64,000 bases of DNA from Telmatobacter sp. DSM 110680 (GCF_039994875.1 NZ_CP121196.1:248001-312000); one strand, 5' to 3'. Positions 55,160-64,000 are shown, counted from the stretch's first letter. Notes: generated by a model from the sequence alone, not told the origin. Numbers and translations are program-made.

Positions 55160-56362
55160 TCAGCGGTTATATTTCTTCAGTACCGTCTGCAATTTGTCAT
55201 GGGGCAGGGCCACTACCGTATGGCCATCGATGCCAGTCATAGTCTTTGCACCGACCATGGCGTTGACGATGGCTTCTTCCGTTGCTTCGACGGTGGCTTC
55301 AAAGAGCGGACTGATGCGTTCATTGGAAACGGTCTTCACATTGTTCGGTCCCGGTTCGTCATCGGCATGCGGGTTGGCCGTGGAGAAGGCGATGAAAATA
55401 TCGCCGGAGCCGTTGCCGGAGATGGACCCGGTGCGTGCAAGGCCCAGCGATGCGCGGCGTGCGAGGCGTTTGAGTTGATGGGGCAGGAGCGGCGCATCCG
55501 TGGCGATCACAATGATGATGGAGCCGACGTCGCCCTTCATTTCGCTCCCGGGCAGATTTGGCGCTGTGAGGTTCGCGTAGGGTTCGTCACCGGGAATTTC
55601 TTTTCCCACGGGGACGCCGGCAATCATTAGCTGTGGACGTCGGCCGCAGTTGCATTGGACAAGAACGCCGACGGCGTAGCCACCTTGTTCTTTTGATAGA
55701 ACGCGAGAAGCGCTACCGGTGCCGCCTTTGAATCCGTAGCAGACCATGCCGGTGCCGCCGCCGGTATTGCCTTCAGCGACTGTGCCGGATTTGGCGGAGT
55801 CGAGGGCGGCGAAGACATCGTCCTTCTTCACGTGAAAACCGTTGATGTCGTTGAGCCAGCCATCCCAGGTTTCGGCGACCACTGGAAGGGACCACTCGTC
55901 TTCTTTCATCAGATGGTTGCTCAGAGCCCAGGCGATGACAGAATCACGCACGACGCCAACGCTATGCGTATTCGTGATGGCTACGGGACCAGTCAAAAGT
56001 CCGGATTCTTCAACCCATGTAGTGCCGGTCATTTCGCCGTTGCCATTGAGACTGAACCAGCCTGCGTATACCGGATCGGTGCTCTTCGGTCCACGCGGCA
56101 GGACGACGGTGACACCGGTGCGAACCGGACCTTCGCCAACTTTGAGCTTCCCTTCGCCGCGGTTGAGCGTAGTAGAGCCGACTTCGACGCCGGGAACGTC
56201 GGTAATGGCGTTGAATTGTCCCGGCGTGCCGTCGAAGGGAACGCCAAGATCGCGGGCGCGAACGGGCTTTTGAGATTGTGCGTGGACAGTTAGGGCTGCT
56301 ACGAGAAGCAATGAAATCAGGGCGCGGGACTGCGTAACAGCAAATCGAGGCTGCGTGAGCAT
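55160..56362 (-). CDS. Secreted P1 family peptidase (DmpA-like)
   Basis: A 400-residue member of the P1 (DmpA/OAT fold) aminopeptidase family. A signal peptide spans about 1-28 (LLLVAALTVHAQ). The fold is seen in FNAITDVPGVEVGSTTL, ITNTHSVGVVRDSVIAW, GNTGGGTGMVCYGFKGGTG and the autocleavage region GDVGSIIIV. There the chain is cut just before Ser to make the active N-terminal nucleophile. The enzyme would remove N-terminal residues, including D-residues, from peptides in the periplasm. Confidence 0.92.
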   Translation of the reverse strand: MLTQPRFAVTQSRALISLLLVAALTVHAQSQKPVRARDLGVPFDGTPGQFNAITDVPGVEVGSTTLNRGEGKLKVGEGPVRTGVTVVLPRGPKSTDPVYAGWFSLNGNGEMTGTTWVEESGLLTGPVAITNTHSVGVVRDSVIAWALSNHLMKEDEWSLPVVAETWDGWLNDINGFHVKKDDVFAALDSAKSGTVAEGNTGGGTGMVCYGFKGGTGSASRVLSKEQGGYAVGVLVQCNCGRRPQLMIAGVPVGKEIPGDEPYANLTAPNLPGSEMKGDVGSIIIVIATDAPLLPHQLKRLARRASLGLARTGSISGNGSGDIFIAFSTANPHADDEPGPNNVKTVSNERISPLFEATVEATEEAIVNAMVGAKTMTGIDGHTVVALPHDKLQTVLKKYNR

Positions 56363-56390
56363 GTCCCAATCTACATGAGCTAAGAAACGT

Positions 56391-58478
56391 TCAGCCTACT
56401 TTTGCTGCTTGCGGTTTGCCGCCTTGTTCGCGCTGAATTCCCTGCACCCGAATGGAAACATGGACAAGACTTAGCGCAGCCGGAGTTACACCCGGAATGC
56501 GGCTCGCCTGACCGATGGTGATGGGACGAACGCGCTCGAGGGTTTCGCGCATCTCGCGCGAGAGGCCGCTAATGACGCTGTAGTCGATCCAGTCGGGAAT
56601 GGAGACACCTTCGGCGGCTTTCAGTTTGGCAATTGCCTTGAGCTGCTGATCGAGGTAGCCAGAGAACTTGATCTCTGTTTCGACGGCGCGAGCCTCGTTG
56701 TGCAATTGGGCACGGCGCACAGCAGCGTCTTCTGCGATATGGGCGAGTGCGGCAAGCTGAGGATCGGCCGCGAGGCTCTCACGAAGCGCAGCAAGAACCG
56801 GTGCGATGCCAACTTCAGGACGCTTTAGAAGCTGGGCCCAGGTTTGGCCGGCAATGGAGGTGAGTTCGCCCAACCCGACGGCTGCGAGCTTTTCTGTATC
56901 GACCCTTCGCGTCGTAAGGAGGGTTTCGAGCGCGGCCATGCGCGCTTGCTTTTGTTCGTACTCTGCCCAAGCTTTGTCGTTGATGAGGCCGAGGCGGCGT
57001 CCGTACGGAGTCAGGCGGCGATCGGCATTATCGATGCGCAGGTGCAGGCGGAACTCCGCGCGCGAAGTGAACATGCGATAGGGCTCGTTGGTTCCCTTGG
57101 AGATTAAGTCGTCGATGAGTATGCCGGTGTAGCCCTCACTGCGATCCATGGTGAAGGGCGTCTCACCCTTGAGCCACAGGGCCGCATTGATGCCGGCCAT
57201 GATGCCCTGACATGCGGCTTCTTCGTAGCCGGATGTTCCGTTGATCTGGCCGGCGAGGTAGAGGCCTTCCATGGATTTGACGCGCAGGCTGCGATCGAGT
57301 TCGGTGGCATCAACGGAGTCGTACTCGATGGCATAGCCCGGCCGCAGCATTTCAGCTTCTTCAAGGCCGGGGATGGAGCGCACGATCTGCCACTGCACTT
57401 CCATGGGAAGCGATGTGGACATGCCGTTGACGTAGACCTCGTGAGTATTGAGGCCTTCCGGCTCGAGGAAGAACTGGTGCTGTGTCTTGTCAGGGAACTT
57501 GACGATCTTGTCTTCGATGGAAGGGCAATAGCGCGGACCGATGCCTTCGATCTGGCCGGAATACATGGCGGAGCGGTGCACGTTTTCGCGGATGAGACGC
57601 AACGTCTCCGACGTGGTGAAGGCGATGTGACAGCTAATCTGCGGCTGAACGATCTTCTTGGTGCGGAAACTGAACGGCGTGGGTTCAGCGTCGCCGGGCT
57701 GCTCTTCGAAAGTCTCCCAGCGGATGGTACGTCCATCGAGGCGCGGGGGCGTTCCGGTCTTGAGCCGGCAGGTGCGAAGTCCCAGAGCGCGGAGAGCTTC
57801 CCCAAGGAGAACCGAGGCTGGTTCGCCGCTGCGGCCTGCCGGGTAGCGCTCTTCGCCGCAATGGATGAGGCCGTTCAGGAAGGTGCCGGTCGTGATGATG
57901 GTGGCGCCCGCGAGAAGGCGGCGGCCGTCGCGGAGCTTTAGACCGAGGACGCGGCGTCGGGGGCGACTTGGACGGGGAACTTCGGTCTGCGACTCCCAGG
58001 TCTCAGAATCGAGAGCTGGGGCACCCATCGCTGGGGCGCCCGCGGAGTTTTCTACTCCCTGTTCCCTGTTCCCTGTTCCCTGCTCTTCGATAACGAGGTC
58101 AACAACCTCGGCCTGGCGGATGTGGAGGCCGGGCTGAGCTTCGAGGACTTCGCGCATTTTGACGCGATAGAGTTGCTTGTCACACTGGGCGCGAGGACTC
58201 CAGACGGCGGGTCCGCGGGAGGTGTTGAGGAGACGGAACTGAATGCCGACGGCATCCGCTACCTCGCCGATAATGCCGCCAAGAGCGTCGACTTCGCGAA
58301 CGAGGTGGCCCTTAGCGACGCCGCCGATGGCCGGATTGCAGCTCATCTGGGCAATCAGGTCCATATTCATGGTGATGAGCGCGGTTTTCAGGCCCATGCG
58401 GGCTGCGGCCATGGCCGCTTCGCAGCCGGCGTGTCCGGCGCCCACGACAACCACGTCATACTGTTCAGTGAAAGACAT
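56391..58478 (-). CDS. mnmG: tRNA uridine-5-carboxymethylaminomethyl modification enzyme MnmG (GidA)
   Basis: A 695-residue FAD enzyme that, with MnmE, modifies U34 of tRNAs reading split codon boxes. Landmarks: FAD loop [19 protein letters not shown] at the N-terminus, [20 protein letters not shown], and a C-terminal helical domain for MnmE and tRNA contact. The protein is longer than usual MnmG (about 630) because about 45 residues (around 131-175) are inserted between the first nucleotide-binding part and the strand that follows it. The insert carries a repeat (see separate entry). The core looks intact. mnmE is not in the window. Confidence 0.94.
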   Translation of the reverse strand: MSFTEQYDVVVVGAGHAGCEAAMAAARMGLKTALITMNMDLIAQMSCNPAIGGVAKGHLVREVDALGGIIGEVADAVGIQFRLLNTSRGPAVWSPRAQCDKQLYRVKMREVLEAQPGLHIRQAEVVDLVIEEQGTGNREQGVENSAGAPAMGAPALDSETWESQTEVPRPSRPRRRVLGLKLRDGRRLLAGATIITTGTFLNGLIHCGEERYPAGRSGEPASVLLGEALRALGLRTCRLKTGTPPRLDGRTIRWETFEEQPGDAEPTPFSFRTKKIVQPQISCHIAFTTSETLRLIRENVHRSAMYSGQIEGIGPRYCPSIEDKIVKFPDKTQHQFFLEPEGLNTHEVYVNGMSTSLPMEVQWQIVRSIPGLEEAEMLRPGYAIEYDSVDATELDRSLRVKSMEGLYLAGQINGTSGYEEAACQGIMAGINAALWLKGETPFTMDRSEGYTGILIDDLISKGTNEPYRMFTSRAEFRLHLRIDNADRRLTPYGRRLGLINDKAWAEYEQKQARMAALETLLTTRRVDTEKLAAVGLGELTSIAGQTWAQLLKRPEVGIAPVLAALRESLAADPQLAALAHIAEDAAVRRAQLHNEARAVETEIKFSGYLDQQLKAIAKLKAAEGVSIPDWIDYSVISGLSREMRETLERVRPITIGQASRIPGVTPAALSLVHVSIRVQGIQREQGGKPQAAKVG
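57954..58088 (-). repeat. In-frame repeat insertion in mnmG
   Basis: This part encodes the extra MnmG residues [14 protein letters not shown] and onward. It has a hairpin CCCAGGTCTC / GAGAGCTGGG (57995-58020, one mismatch) and an array of four TCCCTGT units (58056-58083, last one with one change). Both look like non-coding intergenic repeats that have been taken into the reading frame. Confidence 0.75.
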
Positions 58479-58574
58479 CCAATCCTATTCTACGGGTTCA
58501 CAAAGTAATCGGGCTCAGCAAACAGGGGTAATGCCGGATGTAGGGCCAATCCTCAAAGATCGCTGCAATTTCTC

Positions 58575-58580
58575 TATAAT
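58575..58580 (+). promoter_or_regulatory. Possible -10 box of the J-domain gene
   Basis: A perfect TATAAT lies 44 bases upstream of the J-domain start codon. No good -35 box is at the right spacing, so this is tentative. Confidence 0.4.
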
Positions 58581-58623
58581 GGCCGCATTCCCCGATCCGG
58601 CCAGGGCATAGGAGCGCCCCCAA

Positions 58624-59724
58624 ATGAGCACCTGCATGTGCGGCAATCCGATAGACACGATCGGCACCATGTGTTCGCGGTGCGGAGCGTTGCAGACGCT
58701 GGGCCTGGACATGACTGCGTCGGCGGCGGAGATTGAAAGCACCTACACGACCCTCGTCAAGGTCTGGCATCCTGACCGTTTTCAGACGGACCCGAAGATG
58801 AAAGGTGCGGCAGAAGAGAAGCTGAAGGAGATAAACGCGGCGCACGATTATTTGACCGCAACGCCTCGGGTTGAGAAATCAACGAGGCCTCAGCCAACTG
58901 CCCAGAAGATGGAACCTGCAGAGGAGTTAGAAGAAGCGCCAGCTTCCACTTTTATTCCGATGGAATCTTCCGACGAAGAGGAGCCGGAAGAAGTGCGGCG
59001 GATCATGAAGCGCTTGAATAAGCAGTCCCAGCCGAAAACTCTCGCCAAGGTACTGTTTGCCCTTACTGCAATTGCCGGGTCTGGATTAGTGTTGTTTACG
59101 CTGGATCTCTTCCTCTCGACGAATTCAAGCACCTCGCGGGGTTATGACCAGTTCAAAGCAGAAATTGCGCAGGACCTCCGCGCCAAGGGAATCCTTTCGT
59201 CCAACGCGCCCGAATCCAAGGACTCGAATGCGCAGCAGGCCCCCGAGCCGAACCCTTCCGCGGCTGCACCGGCCGGCAAACCAGACGCAAAGGCTGAAAG
59301 TCTTTCAGGAAGTCACAGTCCTGCGAAGGCTACAAATGGGGTAAAACCGTATGTCACATCGGGATTGACTCCCACCGAGGTGCTTTCGATCCTCGGGAAT
59401 CCGACCTCATCCTCAGGAGAAAAAATGTTCTACAAGGGGTCGGAGATTGATTTCAAAAACGGACAAGTGGCGGGATGGAAGATCGATCCGCAGACTTCCC
59501 CAATCCGGGTGAAATTGTGGCCGAGCGCGGCGCCTGTTCCCGGCGTTACGACTTTTGCCGTCGGCTCTTCAATGAGCGATGTCATCACGGTTCAGGGAAC
59601 TCCTACGCTGTTTTCCGACAGCCAGTTTGGTTATGGCAAATCGCTGGTTTTCTTTCAGAACGACAAAGTTGTTGGCTGGAAGGAAGATCCGGGATCGGTC
59701 CGCCTGAGGGTCGTGGCTCACTAG
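58624..59724 (+). CDS. J-domain membrane protein with zinc ribbon and repeated C-terminal module
   Basis: A 366-residue protein with an unusual order of parts. A short zinc ribbon (CMC...CSRC, residues 4-20) comes first. A J domain follows (about 22-85) with its HPD at 49-51 (KVWHPDRF), the DnaK-stimulating motif. An acidic linker precedes one membrane helix (about 137-162, VLFALTAIAGSGLVLFTLDL). The rest is outside, with two copies of a roughly 45-residue module (SILGNPTSSS...GWKID and TVQGTPTLFS...GWKED). This module recalls small envelope-lipoprotein folds such as BamE. It may bring DnaK to the inner face of the membrane. AGGAG precedes the ATG. Confidence 0.8.
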   Translation: MSTCMCGNPIDTIGTMCSRCGALQTLGLDMTASAAEIESTYTTLVKVWHPDRFQTDPKMKGAAEEKLKEINAAHDYLTATPRVEKSTRPQPTAQKMEPAEELEEAPASTFIPMESSDEEEPEEVRRIMKRLNKQSQPKTLAKVLFALTAIAGSGLVLFTLDLFLSTNSSTSRGYDQFKAEIAQDLRAKGILSSNAPESKDSNAQQAPEPNPSAAAPAGKPDAKAESLSGSHSPAKATNGVKPYVTSGLTPTEVLSILGNPTSSSGEKMFYKGSEIDFKNGQVAGWKIDPQTSPIRVKLWPSAAPVPGVTTFAVGSSMSDVITVQGTPTLFSDSQFGYGKSLVFFQNDKVVGWKEDPGSVRLRVVAH

Positions 59725-59822
59725 AGTCCTCGACATGGCGGAGACGGATCATTGCGGGAATCCGCTGGTAGGATGCACTCAAAGCACGACAATTTCATCC
59801 AATAAGCAGGAGGAATTGCCGC

Positions 59823-60170
59823 ATGGGCCCGTCGGAAAATCAGAGAGAGCCGCAAGAAAACTCCATTCCTGCATCGGCGGACACGTCGAGTGCTGAGGTG
59901 CAGAAGTCAGCACAGTCTCCGATTTCATCGCAGTCCCCGGAGGAGCTAAAGGAAGAGAGTCGCAAGATTCGGCGCCTGCAGATCATGATGAGCATGGTGA
60001 CGCAGGTTATCGCTCAGGACTCATCGCTGACGGTGGATGAGGCTTCAGAGATGGTGGCCGACACACGCAAGGCCGCGCTGGCGATGTTTCCGGATAAGGA
60101 ACTTGCGTTTGACCTGATCTACTGGCCGCGATTACAGCGGCTGATGCGGGAGCGCTATCGGATGCAGTGA
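59823..60170 (+). CDS. Hypothetical protein
   Basis: A 115-residue soluble protein. The first 50 residues are Ser/Pro/Gln-rich and disordered. The rest is helical (KEESRKIRRLQIMMSMVTQV, TVDEASEMVADTRKAALAM and DLIYWPRLQRLMRERYRMQ). AGGAGG gives a strong start. It may be co-transcribed with the J-domain gene 98 bases upstream. I do not recognise the family. Confidence 0.65.
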   Translation: MGPSENQREPQENSIPASADTSSAEVQKSAQSPISSQSPEELKEESRKIRRLQIMMSMVTQVIAQDSSLTVDEASEMVADTRKAALAMFPDKELAFDLIYWPRLQRLMRERYRMQ

Positions 60171-60184
60171 ATACAGTGGTCAGA

Positions 60185-60205
60185 GAACAGTGAACAGTGA
60201 ACAGT
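60185..60205 (+). repeat. Heptamer array GAACAGT
   Basis: Three perfect copies of the 7-base unit GAACAGT follow each other, starting 14 bases past the stop codon of the preceding gene; degenerate units flank them. The unit is close to the GGAACAG-like units read on the mnmG coding strand. Confidence 0.75.
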
Positions 60206-60326
60206 GATCAGACCAGTCACCACGACTCAAGGATCTCAGTTGGCCAGCCTTTGTATCGAAGTGCGGTTTCCGCAATCTTGACGAGGCAAACCTAAATCCG
60301 TTCGACCGTCTGCCCGCCGATCACTG

Positions 60327-61118
60327 TCACTTGTTGTCGTTGCCGATTAGGCGGAAGGTGATAGTTCCCCAGAAGAGCTTGGCGCGCATCTGCACGGGGA
60401 GACGGCGGTCGTCGTCGGTGTACCAGATCCAGATATTTCCACGGTTCTTAACCACGCCGGCGTCGGCTGTGGGTTGAACGCGAATGGTCTTGAAGGTACC
60501 CAGCGTGGTTTTGATGACCTCGCGACCTTCGATCTTCATCGTGACCGGCACGTTGTGCATGGCGTCTACGACGGGCATGACGAAGTCGTGGCCAATTTCC
60601 ATCGGCTGGGATGAGGCGTAGAAGACGCCTGTTAGAAGATCGGTCATGCAACTGGGAATAGGCGATTCAACGTGCTTTGATTGGCCCGTGACAAGATTCT
60701 TTTCGTCAAGAATCGACTTGGATTGGGGATAGTCCATTTTGAGCGTGGAGTTGACCTTGCGACGTCCTTCCACAGTCTGCTTGTCGAACTCGTAGGTGCA
60801 GCCCTTGGCGCGGTCGAAGGTGGACTGAAACTGATCGCTAGCGTGGAAGAGCAGGTTGATGGCACCGGCGGTGTCGGCATTGGCTGAGAGTTTCTCGCGA
60901 TCCCCGATGGCTTCAAAATGAATGACTGCGGTTCCGGCGGAAAAGACGCGCCAGTCAACCGAGTAAGTGAGCGTCTGATTCTGCGGAAAGCTGTATCCAG
61001 CGCGCGGCGATGGAAGTTGCGGTAAAGACGCCAGAGCGGGAGAGGGCTGCTGGGTATACGCAAGCGGAGCGAAGGCAAGAGCGCAAAAAATTGTTTGAGT
61101 GATCGCGCGCATTCTCAC
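60327..61118 (-). CDS. Secreted DUF3108 protein
   Basis: A 263-residue exported protein with a signal peptide (about 1-22, ending LAYTQQ). The DUF3108 domain is seen in FPQNQTLTYSVDWRVFSAGT, LKMDYPQSKSILDE, SSQPMEIGHDFVMPV and NIWIWYTDDDRRLPVQMRAK. Family members are periplasmic beta-sandwich proteins of unknown function. The start is a GTG two codons before an ATG; AAGGAG is 12 bases before the GTG. Confidence 0.85.
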   Translation of the reverse strand: MRMRAITQTIFCALAFAPLAYTQQPSPALASLPQLPSPRAGYSFPQNQTLTYSVDWRVFSAGTAVIHFEAIGDREKLSANADTAGAINLLFHASDQFQSTFDRAKGCTYEFDKQTVEGRRKVNSTLKMDYPQSKSILDEKNLVTGQSKHVESPIPSCMTDLLTGVFYASSQPMEIGHDFVMPVVDAMHNVPVTMKIEGREVIKTTLGTFKTIRVQPTADAGVVKNRGNIWIWYTDDDRRLPVQMRAKLFWGTITFRLIGNDNK

Positions 61119-61196
61119 CGTTGAGGTTTGCTCCTTTAAGGATTTGACTGAAATGGCAGTGAAAACGGCTAACCCCTGTCTACCGTTCAGAGCAAT

Positions 61197-61841
61197 TTAA
61201 TGCGGCACGTTCAGGAACAAACCCAGCAGCGGCCGAAGGAAGAACAGGCTGAGGTATAGCAGGGCGGCTCCTATGAATGAATTGTACTCGCGATGCCTTA
61301 AATAGAGGTCAGCAGAGAACTTGCCGGACGAAACTTCGGTCAGGGTGGCAGCGGAAGGTGCCGGGATAAGGCGAGGAAGGAGGCGCGGGACCCGGCGGCA
61401 GTAATCGGGAAAATCAGGGAAAGTCGAGCGCAGGAAGCGTTCCTCCGAGGCGATGACCGGGACATAAATGATCAGGAACATGGCAGTCAGCATGGCGGCG
61501 ACGGGCCAACTGAGGAGGGCGACGGCAAATCCGGCAGCGATGAGGATCGAACCGAGGTAAAGGGGGTTGCGGGTATAGGCGTAGGGTCCGGTCTGGGTGA
61601 GTTCGCGATTCTTTTTGACGTAGCCGGACGCATAGGCACGAAGCCAGAGGCCCGGCAGGACGAGAAGCAGACTCCACGCAATCGCGGCGGGACGGGGCTC
61701 ACGGCGCCATAGTTCGAAGAGATACAGCGCCGCCGTGAGGAAGCCGAGAGGAACGCGAATGCGCCGAGCCACCTTCTGCCACCGTTCGACGCCTTTCAGT
61801 TGCGCGCCTTCAAGTTTCGGACTTTGTTCCTGCTGGGTCAT
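61197..61841 (-). CDS. Isoprenylcysteine carboxyl methyltransferase-like membrane enzyme
   Basis: A 214-residue membrane protein with about five helices. The methyltransferase C-terminal module (GPYAYTRNPLYLGSILIAAG and ASEERFLRSTFPDFPDYCRR) matches the ICMT/PEMT family, which uses S-adenosylmethionine to methylate lipids or prenyl-type groups. The ATG overlaps the stop of the glycosyltransferase gene by 4 bases (ATGA), so it is coupled to LPS genes and probably acts on a membrane lipid. Confidence 0.88.
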   Translation of the reverse strand: MTQQEQSPKLEGAQLKGVERWQKVARRIRVPLGFLTAALYLFELWRREPRPAAIAWSLLLVLPGLWLRAYASGYVKKNRELTQTGPYAYTRNPLYLGSILIAAGFAVALLSWPVAAMLTAMFLIIYVPVIASEERFLRSTFPDFPDYCRRVPRLLPRLIPAPSAATLTEVSSGKFSADLYLRHREYNSFIGAALLYLSLFFLRPLLGLFLNVPH

Positions 61842-62917
61842 CGGGCCGCTTCAGAATAAAGCAGTTCGTCGGCAGCCTGGAGCACATCTTCCGGCGTGAT
61901 GGTGAGAAGTCCTGCCTCCGGGGCTTCATGGCGGGTATGATCGCGGCGGCTTTCTGGACTGCGCAACACCTTGAATTGCGTACCGTAGGGACCGTTGCGG
62001 CTCGGGTCTGTGGGGCCATAGATGCCGACGACAGGCCGGCCTAGCGCACAGGCCAGGTGGAGTGGTCCGGTGTCCCCGGCAATAGCCAGACTTACCCTGC
62101 GCGTTATGGCGATGAGTTGTTCGATCGAGCAGAGCAGCGGAGTGGCGCCGCCTCCGGTCTTCTGGGAGATGGTGTCGGCGAGAAACACTTCACCCGGCCC
62201 GGCGTTGACGAGAACGCGATAACCGCGATTGAGAAGCGCGCGGGCAACGTCGGCATAGCGCTCCACCGGCCAGCGTTTCGCGCCCCATCCGGCACCGGGG
62301 TTGATAAGGACAACGTGAGAAGCAGCATCAGAGGAAAGGAGTTCGTCGGCCCATGTTTCCGCGCCGGGATCAACGGGCAGCCATGGCTGAACGGGGATGA
62401 GGTCATCTCCGGCAATGGCAGACGCGAGTTCAATGTCCTGTTCAATCACGTGTGGCGTGCGGGTTTCGATGCGCTCTGTAAAGAGCCATCGTGCAAGGCG
62501 TTCGCGGGGACTTGATTCGCCGATGAACCGGCGACCCGCGGCCATGCGACTGATCACCGCCGAACGCAGCGCGCCCTGCAGATCGAGAACGGCGTCGTAA
62601 TGCTGGCTTTTGAGATTGCGGCGAAGGGCACTGATTTCGATTCGAGTTGATGGCGCTAGAGGATTTTTGCGCCACTGCTTGGACGCTGCGAAGTGCAGGC
62701 GATCTACGAGCGGCTGCATGGCTTGATGTTTACCCGTATCGCGACCGGTGCTTCCTTCAGCCGCGAGAAGTGCCCGCCATGTTGGCTCGACCACCCATTC
62801 AATGCCCCATCCGGGATGGGCCATGCGCAGAGCGGTGACGGCCGGAAGGGCATGGAGAATATCGCCCATGGCACCGAGACGGACCACGAGCAGGCGAAAC
62901 TTGGACTGCGTTTGCAA
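61838..62917 (-). CDS. Glycosyltransferase family 9 (heptosyltransferase-like)
   Basis: A 359-residue GT9 enzyme. The N-terminal Rossmann part has LLVVRLGAMGDILHALPA, and the C-terminal part has LINPGAGWGAKRWPVERYAD and AIAGDTGPLHLACALGRPVVG with the nucleotide-sugar site. Heptosyltransferase I (WaaC) adds the first heptose to Kdo-lipid A; GT9 members can have other acceptors, so the exact step is not sure. It stands with lpxK and a membrane methyltransferase, which supports an LPS role. The start is TTG with a weak ribosome-binding site. Confidence 0.88.
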   Translation of the reverse strand: MQTQSKFRLLVVRLGAMGDILHALPAVTALRMAHPGWGIEWVVEPTWRALLAAEGSTGRDTGKHQAMQPLVDRLHFAASKQWRKNPLAPSTRIEISALRRNLKSQHYDAVLDLQGALRSAVISRMAAGRRFIGESSPRERLARWLFTERIETRTPHVIEQDIELASAIAGDDLIPVQPWLPVDPGAETWADELLSSDAASHVVLINPGAGWGAKRWPVERYADVARALLNRGYRVLVNAGPGEVFLADTISQKTGGGATPLLCSIEQLIAITRRVSLAIAGDTGPLHLACALGRPVVGIYGPTDPSRNGPYGTQFKVLRSPESRRDHTRHEAPEAGLLTITPEDVLQAADELLYSEAAR

Positions 62918-62967
62918 ATTCTGATTTTCTCACAGGCGCGTCTTCAAAAGGACGAGTGATCCAGCGA

Positions 62968-64000
62968 CTAGCGCTGTGACGCTTTGCGATGGCCCTCGGC
63001 TAAACGCGTGCTTGAAAGCAATCCTTCAAGCGCCATGACAGCATTTTCTTCGTCTTCAATCTCAACATTGAGACGGGCGACTTCGAGTGGAAGTCCAGCC
63101 GGGAATGTCGACTTGAGATTGCGCAGGCGAATCTCGTCCTTTTCTGTCGTTATCAGAGCTATGGCTCCCTTCCTGCGTGCCGATGCAATGAGGCTCTCAA
63201 TATCGCTCGCTCCATAGCGATGGTGGTCGGCGAAGACCATCTCGGCGGCAAGCGAAAGTCCAGCTGACCGGAGGCCCGCGAAAAACTGCTCAGGCCGCGC
63301 GATGCCGCAGAAGGCGACGACGGGGCCGGTGATCTGTGGAATCTCCATGCGCCGGTGAAGTTGCCAGATAGGCCCAGTCCAGCCCCATGAGCGAAGTTCG
63401 GCGTCGAATCCGGAGTCGCTCGCAGGTATCGCCAAAACTTTCGCTCGATTTGCCGCGCTTCGAGGCTCGCGAAGGTTGCCGGCGGGAAGAAGATGATCTT
63501 GCCAGTCCTGGCGATCGACGAGCAGGATGTCAATTTCGCGACCGAGTTGCCTGTGTTGAAAACCGTCGTCAAGGATGAACACGGAAGGAACCTGATCTGC
63601 GGACAACTCGCCGCCTTGCTGAATGAATTGCTGCTCGGCCAGACGTCCGGCATCATAACGCTCCGCCGCGACATAGACTGGCACGCCGGACTTACGCGCA
63701 ATCAACAGAGGCTCATCCCCGTATTCGTCCGCCGTTCCATCGGGATCGACAAGAGAGGATTCCCGGCTTGTGCGCCCGTAACCTCGAGACAGTAAATCGA
63801 CATGAAAGCCGCGCGCGGAAAGTAAACGGGCTAGCGTGATGGCGAAAGGAGTTTTGCCGGAGCCTCCGGTGGAGAGATTGCCGATGCTGATGACGGGATA
63901 CCAGAGCCATCGGGTTTGTTCCCAACCGCGATTCAATCGGAGTTCACGGAGAGCGAGGCCGGTGGCGTAGAGAGGAACGAGCGGTAGAAGGAGAGGACGT
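62968..64000 (-). CDS. lpxK: Tetraacyldisaccharide 4'-kinase LpxK (N-terminus beyond the right edge)
   Basis: About 344 residues are in the window; the first codons lie outside. LpxK phosphorylates the lipid A precursor at the 4' position, at the inner membrane. The reading frame is open to the window edge with LPLVPLYATGLALRELRLNR ahead of the P-loop, matching the family's membrane-near N-terminus. A TTG in frame at 63936 is therefore not the true start. The Walker A is SIGNLSTGGSGKTP. ILDDGFQHRQLGREIDILLV follows, as expected. It is 50 bases upstream of the GT9 gene in the same direction. Confidence 0.94.
   Translation of the reverse strand, partial: RPLLLPLVPLYATGLALRELRLNRGWEQTRWLWYPVISIGNLSTGGSGKTPFAITLARLLSARGFHVDLLSRGYGRTSRESSLVDPDGTADEYGDEPLLIARKSGVPVYVAAERYDAGRLAEQQFIQQGGELSADQVPSVFILDDGFQHRQLGREIDILLVDRQDWQDHLLPAGNLREPRSAANRAKVLAIPASDSGFDAELRSWGWTGPIWQLHRRMEIPQITGPVVAFCGIARPEQFFAGLRSAGLSLAAEMVFADHHRYGASDIESLIASARRKGAIALITTEKDEIRLRNLKSTFPAGLPLEVARLNVEIEDEENAVMALEGLLSSTRLAEGHRKASQR

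Noticed and set aside
63936..63936. TTG at this place as the start of lpxK
   Set aside because: The frame is open to the window edge and the upstream residues match the LpxK N-terminus, so the gene is cut by the window.
1..64000. CRISPR arrays, prophage or insertion sequences
   Set aside because: No spaced direct repeats of CRISPR size, no Cas, integrase or transposase genes were seen.

Overview
The window looks like a stretch of an Acidobacteriota chromosome, most likely class Terriglobia (inference from gene content, not from a marker tree). The pointers are three secreted VWFA proteins of the kind abundant in that phylum, a DUF2911 protein, Gram-negative lipid A and LPS genes (lpxK, a heptosyltransferase-like GT9 enzyme), high GC coding sequence, and intergenic DNA filled with short dispersed repeats. 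Almost all of it is ordinary, densely packed chromosome. There is no phage, transposase or CRISPR array.

Layout. 0-5 kb: secreted and hypothetical proteins (VWFA, an EXORDIUM-like secreted protein, a Gln-rich secreted protein, a LURP-one-like protein). 5-16 kb: PhzF isomerase, a single-domain response regulator, a PIN-TRAM membrane protein, a sulfur-transfer group (JAMM protease, MoeB-rhodanese, EthD), a PilZ protein, an SPFH/zinc-ribbon pair, DUF971, a TlpA lipoprotein, an M20 peptidase and a TauE exporter. 16-20 kb: heat-shock pair hsp20 and clpB. 20-25 kb: glutathione peroxidase, MBL hydrolase, MutS2, FmdB. 25-33 kb: a methylcitrate-cycle set prpB-prpC-prpD followed by glpK-glpD, so propionate and glycerol catabolism lie together. 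33-44 kb: ribosomal protein S1, a parallel beta-helix protein, a Tat-exported Gfo/Idh/MocA plus sugar isomerase pair, and two VWFA proteins with degenerate metal sites. 44-47 kb: tRNA-Arg(CCG), a membrane protein and an RNB ribonuclease. 54-64 kb: P1 peptidase, mnmG, a J-domain membrane protein and the LPS genes, with lpxK running off the end.

The most interesting region is 47.1-54.5 kb. Five minus-strand genes encode, in transcription order, a ten-haem MtrA/DmsE-type cytochrome, an MtrB/PioB-type outer-membrane barrel, two small monohaem cytochromes c and a six-haem NapC/NirT-type membrane cytochrome. Together they could form a path from the quinone pool through the periplasm and across the outer membrane, as in the Mtr, Mto and Pio systems, although no extracellular terminal cytochrome is present here. 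A divergent Crp/Fnr-family regulator sits beside them. Two near-identical sites of the form GGTGA-N6-TCACA lie in the shared 589-bp intergenic region, one upstream of each arm, which suggests dedicated control with autoregulation.

A second theme is repeats. Arrays of degenerate 7-bp units occur at several intergenic places (around clpB, beside a small gene before the tRNA, after 60.17 kb). One array, together with a hairpin repeat, is inserted in frame in mnmG, giving its protein about 45 extra residues. A different dispersed repeat (GCAGATNCTTC ... CTCAGGATGACA) is present in four intergenic copies.
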